7,962 bases of DNA from an uncultured Alistipes sp. (GTDB lineage Bacteria; Bacteroidota; Bacteroidia; Bacteroidales; UBA932). The DNA lies in contig UQUJ01000092.1 of assembly GCA_900544195.1 (NCBI GenBank), forward strand, positions 1-7,962. The letters run 5' to 3'. The position numbers were made by a program, and so were the translations under genes. Below are positions 1 through 5,647 of this stretch, piece by piece. Each line of letters starts with the position of its first letter. The first letter of the stretch is position 1. The notes beneath the pieces were generated by a model. It was given only the letters and a program-made list of their open reading frames with translations. It searched no databases and was not told the origin of the DNA.

Positions 1-93
1 GAAGGAGTGTGCCGGTGGCACATGACTGATGAGAAAAGAGATACAGACCGAAAAGTTTCCTTAAGATGATGCAGGTTATTTTTTGAAGGTTAC
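1..93. other. Non-coding stretch downstream of argR
   Basis: No recognisable gene lies here. On the minus strand an ATG at 21-23 opens a frame that runs off the window edge after seven codons, too short to judge. A small perfect inverted repeat, TGTGCC-GGT-GGCACA at 8-22, could form a 6-bp hairpin, but no T-run follows it in the argR reading direction, so it is not a convincing terminator. In several Bacteroidales argR is followed by arginine biosynthesis genes; the sequence ends before that can be tested. Confidence 0.5.
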
Positions 94-570
94 TTAATTA
101 ACCCTTTTGCCATCAATGCCTTTGAACATCCCGGCAAGCGATCCCGCCACATCATCGTGTGAGCCCCCTTCTCTCAGAATCAACAGAATCGTGTCATCGC
201 CGGCCAAGGTTCCCATGACCTCAGGAAGATGCCTCTCGTCAATCACAGAAGCGATCATCCCGGCATGTCCCGGTCGCGTCTTGATGACGGCCATCGAACC
301 GGAGAACTCCAGACTGTCGATGCTGTCGGAAGACATGGATGCCTCACGAAGCACACTGCGCAGCATCCCTGGCTGAGGAAGGCTGTAGCTATAGCCGACA
401 CCATCGTGAATCTTGGTGATCTTCAGCTCACGGATGTCTCTGGAGAGAGTCGCCTGCGCGACACTCAACCCACGCCGCTCCAGAAGAGCGGACAGTTCCT
501 CCTGATTGGACACCCTGTTGTCCTTGATAACCTCTCTGATCATCCGTTGTCTTTCCAGCTTACCTTTCAT
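94..570 (-). CDS. argR: Arginine repressor ArgR
   Basis: ArgR is a cytoplasmic transcription factor that hexamerises with L-arginine as co-repressor and controls arginine synthesis and breakdown genes. From the ATG at 570 the protein is 158 residues, the usual family size. Residues 1-70 form the winged helix-turn-helix domain and contain the hallmark TLSRDIREL (41-49), whose Ser-Arg pair lies in the DNA-recognition helix. The C-terminal oligomerisation and arginine-binding domain contains TRPGHAGMIASVID (98-111) and GTLAGDDTI (120-128); the paired Asp of GDDT contact arginine in characterised homologues. The frame can be extended to a TTG at 591, adding seven residues, but a promoter at 600-630 would place transcription start almost on that TTG, so the ATG at 570 is preferred. 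It is followed by at least 93 bp without an evident gene. Identification is secure. Confidence 0.96.
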   Translation of the reverse strand: MKGKLERQRMIREVIKDNRVSNQEELSALLERRGLSVAQATLSRDIRELKITKIHDGVGYSYSLPQPGMLRSVLREASMSSDSIDSLEFSGSMAVIKTRPGHAGMIASVIDERHLPEVMGTLAGDDTILLILREGGSHDDVAGSLAGMFKGIDGKRVN

Positions 571-576
571 CGCAAA

Positions 577-590
577 AGCATATTTATTCA
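577..590 (-). promoter_or_regulatory. ARG-box-like element in the argR leader
   Basis: On the minus strand this reads TGAATAAATATGCT, matching 12 of 14 positions of the enterobacterial ARG-box core TGAATWWWWATTCA. It lies between the predicted transcription start and the argR ATG at 570, where a bound repressor could block transcription. That it is an ArgR site is inferred from similarity and position. A+T-rich DNA raises the chance of a fortuitous match. Confidence 0.45.
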
Positions 591-593
591 AAC

Positions 594-625
594 ATTTTGC
601 AAATATATGGATATATTTCCAAAAT
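594..625. promoter_or_regulatory. 32-bp palindrome over the argR promoter, candidate operator
   Basis: Two 15-base arms flank a GG centre at 609-610. The inner arms AAATATAT (601-608) and ATATATTT (611-618) are perfect inverted complements, as are the outer arms ATTTTG (594-599) and CAAAAT (620-625); only the C600/C619 pair fails, giving 14 of 15 pairs. The inner 18 bp equals the length of a classical ARG box. The palindrome contains the predicted -7 promoter box, so a protein bound here would compete with RNA polymerase. ArgR autoregulation is the simplest reading; another regulator is possible. Confidence 0.6.
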
Positions 626-630
626 ACAAG
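600..630 (-). promoter_or_regulatory. Predicted argR promoter (Bacteroidota type)
   Basis: On the minus strand TATATTTG (600-607) matches the Bacteroidota -7 consensus TAnnTTTG exactly. It is preceded, after a 19-base spacer, by CTTG (627-630), three of four matches to the -33 element TTTG. Transcription would start near 593-596, leaving a leader of about 25 nt before the ATG at 570. Confidence 0.6.
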
Positions 631-653
631 GGAAATACCTGCATATTTTTCAG

Positions 654-678
654 AAAAAACACGTCTGCGGACACTTTT
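654..678 (-). terminator. Possible weak terminator after the TonB receptor gene
   Basis: On the minus strand, starting at the receptor stop codon, the RNA reads AAAAGUGUC-CGCA-GACGUG followed by six U (659-654). A short stem (GUC/GAC extended by two G-U pairs, then possible A-U pairs across one bulged base) sits just before the U-run. The stem is weak; the call rests mainly on its position at the gene end and on the T-run. Confidence 0.35.
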
Positions 679-2992
679 AGAAGCTCAGTCCGGCGCCGAA
701 GACCAGTGAACGAGGAAGGGACGGGCCGTAGATGTAGCCCGAGTCTCTTTTCTCCCCCTTGTCGAAGTCCTTCTGGTAGGCATTGAGGATGTTCTTGACT
801 CCGGCGTGCAACTTTAGACGACAGATGTCCAGGACACTGAACCCGTAGCTGACCTTGCAGCCCATGTCCCAGAATGAAGGAGTGCGGACGGCGACATCCA
901 CCTTGGTGCCGCTGCCTGCCATGTGCTGTGTAAGCATCGAGCCGGTAAATGTGCCTGAAAGGTCTATGTCAAAATTTCTGAACGGACTATAGGATGCCAC
1001 CATGTAGCCATAGCAATCCGGCGAGCGGAATAATTCCCGCGTCGGGGCGACATCGGGATCGTCACTCCATTTCTGCGCGATGTCATAACGGCTTCTCTGC
1101 AAAGTGACACCTGACTGGAGACTGAGTTCATCAGCGACAGCAAGTCTTCCCTCCAGAGTACATCCGTAAACCTTAGCGCCCGAGCCGTTGTATCTTTCCA
1201 TAATATTGCTCTTTCCCCCATCCGCCTTTTCTCCGGTCTCCCTCAGCGCGTAAGTATCTTTCAACACTGTAAGGAATCCTTCCGCCATCAGGTTCAGAGA
1301 GACGGTACCGAAGGTGTGATACCAGTCGGCGGAAGTGCTGAACGAATGGGAACGCTCTTCCTTCAGGTTATCCGCGAGCCTGATGCGTATCCGTTTACCG
1401 CCTGCGACGGAGATGTGCAGATCCTCGTCAAAAGCCTGCGGCGCACGGAATCCTCCCGCATAGATGGCGCGGAAGCCCAGATCACGGAAAGGGCTGTAGC
1501 GGACATTCACCCTCGGAGAGAGCACTGGCCGTGAAATAAGGCTGTGCTTGTCCATGCGAACCCCGGCGAGGAGGCTCCAACAGGCGTTTTTCCACTCATT
1601 CTGAAGATATGAGCCGAAAATTCGTACCTTCTGAGATGTCTTGTAGCCATAGCCAAGGGAGACATCGTTCAGGTCGTCATGGTTATATTCCAGACCGGCG
1701 GTCAACTGCGCCGGCATGAACAGCAGACAGTCAAACTTGTAGGAATACTGACCGCCGAAGACCGCGGTGAGGTCGGTGGTCTTTCCGTACGCATTCGGAT
1801 CCTTCCCTGTTCCGTAATAACTGCGCCTTCTGATGTGCTGGGCGGAAGCATACGCGTTCCAAATTTGCCTGCCATCCTGACTTTGCCCGTCATAACTCAA
1901 AGATCCGCTGTTGTTCGTGTGTTCCGTCTGCTCCGCGACAAGCGCTTCATGAGCCGGAAGATCCAGACGATCTCCCCCTCGCCGGAACTCCTTGGTTCCA
2001 TGATACTCCAGTCTGATTTTGGAGAAAGGATTCACGCGGAGGTGCCCTCTTGTGCCTACTGTGATGGAATTGATCATAGGAATGTCCGTGAACCCGTCAC
2101 CGTCCGCGTCATAGCCATCCCTCAAACGTTTCTGCCCGAACACGAACAGGCCTCCTCTTCCGTCATCCGTCACCATTGATGCGTTCAGGCCGGTGTTGTT
2201 GTCCAAGGCCCCGCTTACCCCGATGGAGGTGAGGTCATGGCTGATTCCGGCGCTGGAACTCATCGCTTCCTTTGTGATTATGTTGATGGTGCCTCCTATC
2301 GCGGATGCTCCGAACAACGCGGAGCCACCCCCGCGCACCACTTCCACGCGGTCAATCATCGAGGATGGGATCTGCTCCAGACCATACACGCCCGCAAGCG
2401 CCGAGAACACGGGTCTGGAATCGATGAGGACTTGTGAATAGTGGCCGTCCAGGCCATTGATTCTGGCCTGCGTGAATCCGCAGTTCTGACAGTCGTTCTC
2501 CACCCTGACACCCGGCTGGAAAGTCAGTCCTTCCGCCAGGGTCGGAGACGAGGTGGTGGCGAAAATCCTGCTGTCTATGACATTGACAAGCGCCGGCGCC
2601 TCTTTTCTGGAGGAATGATTCCTGGTGGCGCTGACCACCACCCCGTCAAGAGACAGATTCTCCCGCTCAAGGCTGAAATTGGCCTCGTACGACTGACCGG
2701 CCTTGAACTCAAGAGTGACCGAAGCGTCCTTATAGCCAAGTGAAGTCGCGATGACCTCATGCTTGCCCAAAGGAAGGTTTCTGATTGAATAATGTCCGGA
2801 AGATGATGTCTGGATGCCGATCTGGGTTCCGCCTATCATCACGGTAATGTAAGGTAGATGTTCCCCGGTCTTGGCGTCAATGACGTGACCGGAAACGCTC
2901 GCGTCCGTTTTTCTGCTCTCTGCATAAGTATGTCCACTCATGGACACCATGAGCATAGCCACAGCAGTGGCGATAATATGTGTTGTTTTCAT
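677..2992 (-). CDS. TonB-dependent outer-membrane receptor with carboxypeptidase-regulatory-like N-terminal domain
   Basis: This is a 771-residue outer-membrane receptor that would import a scarce substrate using TonB energy. Residues 1-24 are a signal peptide (probable cleavage HTYA/ES). Residues 32-108 form the CarboxypepD_reg-like beta-sandwich common in Bacteroidota receptors. A TonB-box-like stretch LDGVVVSAT (115-123) precedes the plug (about 127-240), which includes RINGLDG, VLIDSRPVF and the canonical RVEVVRGGGSALFG. The barrel fills the rest and ends in Phe, as expected for an outer-membrane protein. Unusual features are a CQNC pair (Cys168/Cys171) in the plug, a calcium-loop-like DADGDGFTD (295-303), and FRAP (515-518) followed by ADNLKEER, reminiscent of the FRAP/NPDL region of heme receptors. 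It is the downstream partner of the His-rich gene at 3085-3459. Metal, metal-chelate or heme uptake is plausible; the substrate cannot be fixed from sequence. Confidence 0.93.
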   Translation of the reverse strand: MKTTHIIATAVAMLMVSMSGHTYAESRKTDASVSGHVIDAKTGEHLPYITVMIGGTQIGIQTSSSGHYSIRNLPLGKHEVIATSLGYKDASVTLEFKAGQSYEANFSLERENLSLDGVVVSATRNHSSRKEAPALVNVIDSRIFATTSSPTLAEGLTFQPGVRVENDCQNCGFTQARINGLDGHYSQVLIDSRPVFSALAGVYGLEQIPSSMIDRVEVVRGGGSALFGASAIGGTINIITKEAMSSSAGISHDLTSIGVSGALDNNTGLNASMVTDDGRGGLFVFGQKRLRDGYDADGDGFTDIPMINSITVGTRGHLRVNPFSKIRLEYHGTKEFRRGGDRLDLPAHEALVAEQTEHTNNSGSLSYDGQSQDGRQIWNAYASAQHIRRRSYYGTGKDPNAYGKTTDLTAVFGGQYSYKFDCLLFMPAQLTAGLEYNHDDLNDVSLGYGYKTSQKVRIFGSYLQNEWKNACWSLLAGVRMDKHSLISRPVLSPRVNVRYSPFRDLGFRAIYAGGFRAPQAFDEDLHISVAGGKRIRIRLADNLKEERSHSFSTSADWYHTFGTVSLNLMAEGFLTVLKDTYALRETGEKADGGKSNIMERYNGSGAKVYGCTLEGRLAVADELSLQSGVTLQRSRYDIAQKWSDDPDVAPTRELFRSPDCYGYMVASYSPFRNFDIDLSGTFTGSMLTQHMAGSGTKVDVAVRTPSFWDMGCKVSYGFSVLDICRLKLHAGVKNILNAYQKDFDKGEKRDSGYIYGPSLPRSLVFGAGLSF

Positions 2993-3026
2993 GAATATTT
3001 TATCGTTATATCAAAATCGGGAATAG

Positions 3027-3050
3027 GCACGACCCGGCAGCGGGCCATGC
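3027..3050 (-). promoter_or_regulatory. Intercistronic RNA hairpin upstream of the TonB receptor
   Basis: The minus-strand RNA can form a 10-bp stem, GCAUGGCCCG/CGGGUCGUGC, around a CUGC loop. Two of the pairs are G-U wobbles, which would be C-A mismatches in RNA from the plus strand, so the fold favours the transcribed strand. No U-run follows directly, so it is probably not a simple terminator. It ends 34 bases before the receptor ATG and could affect processing, stability or attenuation. Confidence 0.45.
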
Positions 3051-3061
3051 GGACTACGGCT

Positions 3062-3076
3062 CTACTTTTCAAGTAG
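3062..3076 (-). promoter_or_regulatory. Small RNA hairpin after the His-rich gene
   Basis: CUACUU and AAGUAG form a perfect 6-bp stem around a GAA loop, extendable by two G-C pairs across one bulged A. It lies 8 bases past the stop of the His-rich gene and just before the stronger hairpin at 3027-3050, making a tandem pair within a 92-bp gap. Confidence 0.4.
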
Positions 3077-3084
3077 GCATGTGA

Positions 3085-3459
3085 TTATAACGACTGCGGA
3101 GGAGCCCTGAGTCCAAGAACGTGATGGAATACTGTCCGGGCTACTTCCGGCAAGGCCCCTGACGGATGATACGGAACGACCGGGCGGTCTGACACCGTGA
3201 CAGTGATCCGTTCGCTCGCCTCGAATATATTGCTTGAGATGATTTGAAGGAGCTGCAACTCGGTGTCGCTGTGACTATGCGACTTTCCGCTCCACGGATG
3301 AGAATGCACAATCCTCCCCTCCGGACCCTCATGGACGTGGGTGAAGAGGTTGGTTGATGCAAAGAAGAACGCGAACAACACCAGCGCCAATGCGCTCAAG
3401 TATTCCAGATGTTTTCTCAAAGCGATGGCAAAGACAGCACATTCCGTGCCTGAAGACAT
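3085..3459 (-). CDS. Small membrane-anchored His-rich protein, putative metal binding
   Basis: A 124-residue protein, taken from the ATG at 3459, which has GGAGGAG eight bases upstream; the frame can be extended to a TTG at 3504, but that start lies just outside the operator-like cluster at 3507-3532 and is less likely. Residues about 19-39 (YLSALALVLFAFFFASTNLF) form one hydrophobic segment, either an anchor or an uncleaved signal. Directly after it comes a His cluster, HVHEGPEGRIVHSHP then SHSHSD, that could bind Zn, Cu, Ni or another soft metal. The tail ends in HHVLGLRAPPQSL. The gene lies 92 bp upstream of the TonB receptor on the same strand, so co-transcription is likely. I recall similar short His-rich proteins in Bacteroidales, but know of no assigned function. 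A periplasmic metal-handling or sensing role is inferred from the His content, the anchor and the neighbour. Confidence 0.75.
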   Translation of the reverse strand: MSSGTECAVFAIALRKHLEYLSALALVLFAFFFASTNLFTHVHEGPEGRIVHSHPWSGKSHSHSDTELQLLQIISSNIFEASERITVTVSDRPVVPYHPSGALPEVARTVFHHVLGLRAPPQSL

Positions 3460-3704
3460 CAAATGCACTCCTCCAACCCCAAATAGGGAAAATTTCACAG
3501 GCAACCATCAGCGCTGATAAAATCAGGCTGAGTTTCTTCGGATGGGGCGAAGACAAAGACCACACGTTCACCCTGACGTTTCCGCATGGCAAGGAATATG
3601 AAAGAGTGTTCCTCGCCTACACGATGACAAGCCTGCCGGAAGCCCCGGAAAAGGGTCCCTGCCCACGAACTCCGCTCCTTCTTGATGCCCATACCCCGGA
3701 TTGG
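3460..3704. other. 245-bp intergenic region upstream of the His-rich gene
   Basis: This separates the sigma-factor operon (ending at 3705) from the His-rich/TonB unit, all on the minus strand. It contains the ATCAG half-site cluster at 3507-3532. I found no good hairpin plus T-run to end the upstream operon and no full TAnnTTTG promoter; the nearest is CCTATTTG around 3480-3487, a partial match without a proper -33 box. Small frames across it show no recognisable protein. Confidence 0.5.
3507..3532. promoter_or_regulatory. ATCAG/CTGAT half-site cluster, candidate operator
   Basis: Two overlapping palindromes are visible: ATCAGCGCTGAT (3507-3518, perfect, 12 bp) and CTGAT-AAA-ATCAG (3514-3526, perfect 5-bp arms). 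A near half-site CTGAG (3528-3532) follows. The cluster is 48-73 bases upstream of the ATG of the His-rich gene, a usual operator position. The TGAT..ATCA symmetry loosely recalls Fur-family sites, but that assignment is speculative. Confidence 0.45.
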
Positions 3705-5063
3705 CTACCTGAGCGAGAAACGCACGCCAAAAGTCAGCATAAAGTCCAGAGGTCGTTCTTTGTAGATTGTCTGGACATCAGAGTTGTCGTCAAAATGATA
3801 GCTGAGCCCAGGCTCTACGTAGAGTCCAAAATTCTTGGTCAACTTGGCCTGCAGACCGGCCGACGCATTCAAAGACCATAGCAAAGGTTTGACGCCAAAG
3901 CTTTTACGCGCGCTGTCACCCTGCTTGATTCCGGCCAAGGTCTCAGTTGTCACAGATTTACCTGAAACACATTTCTCGACCATTCCCCCACCTCCAAGAT
4001 AGAGAGAAAACCATTTTGCGTCCACAAGCGACGCCGTCATATTCAGTGGGATCCCGACATATCTCAATGTCTGATCCGTCTCTGTGAGAGTGCGTCCGGC
4101 CTCGGTTGAGAATGTGCTGTGAAGAGTTGTCAGCATAGCTCCTGTCTCAAGGCCAAACCTGCCGCTGATCGGGTAATTGACAGTAAGAGCCAATCTGACC
4201 GGACGTTTGTGGTCAGAATTCGAGGTGACAATCGAGCCTCTTTTCAGTTCAATTGGAGCCAAGCCTCGGGTATGAATCCGGGCGTCATTTCCGGCAAAGC
4301 CTTTTGAATCATCAATCAAGCCGTTCGCAGGTGTCGGAGCCGAGCCCCTGTAAAACATCTGAAGGTCGTACCGATTCTCATTACGAGCGCCCGTCGAGCC
4401 GCTGGAAAGAGACACATCCAATGATGCCGCCTTACGCCTTGACGGTTTGGAACCATCAGCGGCAGAAATGTATTCCGACCAGTCCTCTCCGTCATGAGTC
4501 GTAGTTACGACATCAGACTTCGTCTCCTCCACTCTTTCAGTTTTCTCCTCATTCTCTTCCGGGCGCCGAGTCTGCTGAACAGACTCTACCGGAGCATAAT
4601 GTCGAGCCTCCACTTTCTCATTCACAGCTTCCATAACAACAGCCTCTGTTTCAGGAACATAGTTCACGTCATTCACAGCAGCGGCCTTGGCCTGACGTTT
4701 CCTGACCGTCCTTGAGTCTGCCAACAGGGTTTTCGACTCAGGGTTCCGGACAATTTCCACAGAAGACTCCCGGCCTCCGTCATTGTTGACTGAAGAAGTG
4801 AGACCGGAAGCCAGGGTCCCCTGTGACTTATCCAAAGGATTCTCGACAACCGGTTGAGAAAGACGGAGTCCGGCGAACACGCCCAACGCCACGACAGCCG
4901 CGGCGGCGACTGACCGCCAAAAGACAGGCAAGGCGATCACACGGCGCTTCTTTCCATGGAAGACAGAAGACTCGATGTCCTCCCACAATCCTTCCGGTGC
5001 GGGTTCCTCATAGTCCTTCATTTTGTTCCGCAGGCCTTTCAGCCAATCCTTATCGTCCATCAT
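3705..5063 (-). CDS. Single-pass membrane protein with C-terminal outer-membrane beta-barrel-like domain, probable partner of the ECF sigma factor
   Basis: 452 residues. The head (1-45) has DWLKGLRNKMKDYEEP and APEGLWEDIE, a pattern I recognise from Bacteroidota proteins encoded next to ECF sigma factors. One hydrophobic segment (about 49-67, SVAAAAVVALGVFAGL) is preceded by GKKRR, which predicts a cytoplasmic N-terminus. Residues 68-285 form a low-complexity charged linker, with RPEENEEKTERVEE at 167-180. Residues about 288-452 alternate polar and apolar residues with aromatics (LALTVNYPIS, WFSLYLGGGG, NFGLYVEPGLSYHF, MLTFGVRFSLR), like outer-membrane beta-barrel domains. The start overlaps the sigma stop codon by 4 bp (ATGA), indicating translational coupling; a second ATG follows immediately. 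An anti-sigma or envelope-sensing role is inferred from coupling and topology; no classical zinc anti-sigma motif is seen. The barrel could be a periplasmic or incomplete beta-domain instead. Confidence 0.8.
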   Translation of the reverse strand: MMDDKDWLKGLRNKMKDYEEPAPEGLWEDIESSVFHGKKRRVIALPVFWRSVAAAAVVALGVFAGLRLSQPVVENPLDKSQGTLASGLTSSVNNDGGRESSVEIVRNPESKTLLADSRTVRKRQAKAAAVNDVNYVPETEAVVMEAVNEKVEARHYAPVESVQQTRRPEENEEKTERVEETKSDVVTTTHDGEDWSEYISAADGSKPSRRKAASLDVSLSSGSTGARNENRYDLQMFYRGSAPTPANGLIDDSKGFAGNDARIHTRGLAPIELKRGSIVTSNSDHKRPVRLALTVNYPISGRFGLETGAMLTTLHSTFSTEAGRTLTETDQTLRYVGIPLNMTASLVDAKWFSLYLGGGGMVEKCVSGKSVTTETLAGIKQGDSARKSFGVKPLLWSLNASAGLQAKLTKNFGLYVEPGLSYHFDDNSDVQTIYKERPLDFMLTFGVRFSLR

Positions 5064-5629
5064 GTCGTCTCCGTTCTTTTCTTATATTCATTGATTTGCC
5101 TTGCCAGTATGGCCCTGGCCCTATGAAGCTGTGAAGCCGAAGTGCTTTCCGTGATCCCAAGCAGGGCTGCGATTTCCTTGTGGCTTTTCTCCTCAAAGGC
5201 ATAAAGGTTGAGAACCGTTCGGTAACCTTCCGGCAAAGCCTGGATCATTTTCTGGATCACGCCCTGAGGAACGCTGCCGACATCAGGTTCCTCTTCATCC
5301 TCCCTGTCCGGCAAGTCCCACTTGTACTCAACGGTGTCGGACCGTTTCCGTTTGCGGATGAATTTCAGAGCCTCGTTGACGGAAATCTGCCTCATCCATG
5401 CCTTCAGCGATCCTTCGCCACGATAATCAAACTTGCCCAATGACGAGAATATCTTAACGAAACTGTCCTGAAGGACATCCCTAAGATCTCCTCCGTCCTG
5501 CAGATAACGGGAACAGGTGGCCGCAAGGTATCTGGAGTAGCAGTCATAAATCTGCCGCATCGCAGCCCGGTCACCATTTCTTGCCTGTTCGACAAGAACC
5601 TTTTCCATGTCTCCAGACAGTGTTCCCAT
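5060..5629 (-). CDS. ECF-type RNA polymerase sigma factor
   Basis: A 189-residue sigma-70-family factor containing only regions 2 and 4, as in extracytoplasmic-function sigmas. Numbered from the upstream TTG at 5632, region 2 spans about 25-95, with DLRDVLQDSFVKIF (49-62) and SLKAWMRQISVNEALKFIRKRKR (75-97) covering core binding and -10 recognition. An acidic linker (DREDEEEPD) follows. Region 4 (about 125-180) has LPEGYRTVLNLYAFEEKSH and an HTH in KEIAALLGITESTSASQLHRAR. The ATG at 5629 is preferred over the TTG at 5632; an ATG at 5608 with GGAG just upstream is a less likely alternative. It lies 18 bp downstream of the NigD-like gene's stop and overlaps the barrel-protein gene by 4 bp, so all three should be made together. 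Targets are unknown; ECF operons commonly autoregulate. Confidence 0.93.
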   Translation of the reverse strand: MGTLSGDMEKVLVEQARNGDRAAMRQIYDCYSRYLAATCSRYLQDGGDLRDVLQDSFVKIFSSLGKFDYRGEGSLKAWMRQISVNEALKFIRKRKRSDTVEYKWDLPDREDEEEPDVGSVPQGVIQKMIQALPEGYRTVLNLYAFEEKSHKEIAALLGITESTSASQLHRARAILARQINEYKKRTETT

Positions 5630-5647
5630 CAATAGGATAGAAGACTG

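Noticed and set aside
8..22. Small perfect hairpin as a terminator for argR.
   Set aside because: No T-run follows it in the argR direction and the 6-bp stem is over 70 bases from the stop codon.
571..591. N-terminal extension of ArgR to a TTG at 591.
   Set aside because: It would make the mRNA nearly leaderless given the promoter at 600-630, and would place the ARG-box-like element inside coding sequence; 158 residues from ATG 570 fits the family.
229..786. A 185-residue plus-strand open frame across argR and its promoter.
   Set aside because: It is antisense to a clear argR and to the end of the receptor gene, with no recognisable domains.
2965..2971. GCCACTG on the minus strand, identical to the short B12-box core of cobalamin riboswitches, next to a TonB receptor.
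   Set aside because: It lies inside the receptor's signal-peptide codons (Ala-Thr-Ala), and no other conserved cobalamin riboswitch segments are seen around it.
3460..3504. N-terminal extension of the His-rich protein to a TTG at 3504.
   Set aside because: The ATG at 3459 has GGAGGAG at good spacing, and the added residues resemble no signal or domain.
3495..3692. A 65-residue minus-strand frame between the barrel-protein gene and the His-rich gene.
   Set aside because: No recognisable family, no clear ribosome binding site, and it runs through the operator-like cluster; treated as chance.
3354..3881. A 175-residue plus-strand open frame.
   Set aside because: It overlaps the ends of two well-supported minus-strand genes and shows no family features; it is an antisense shadow.
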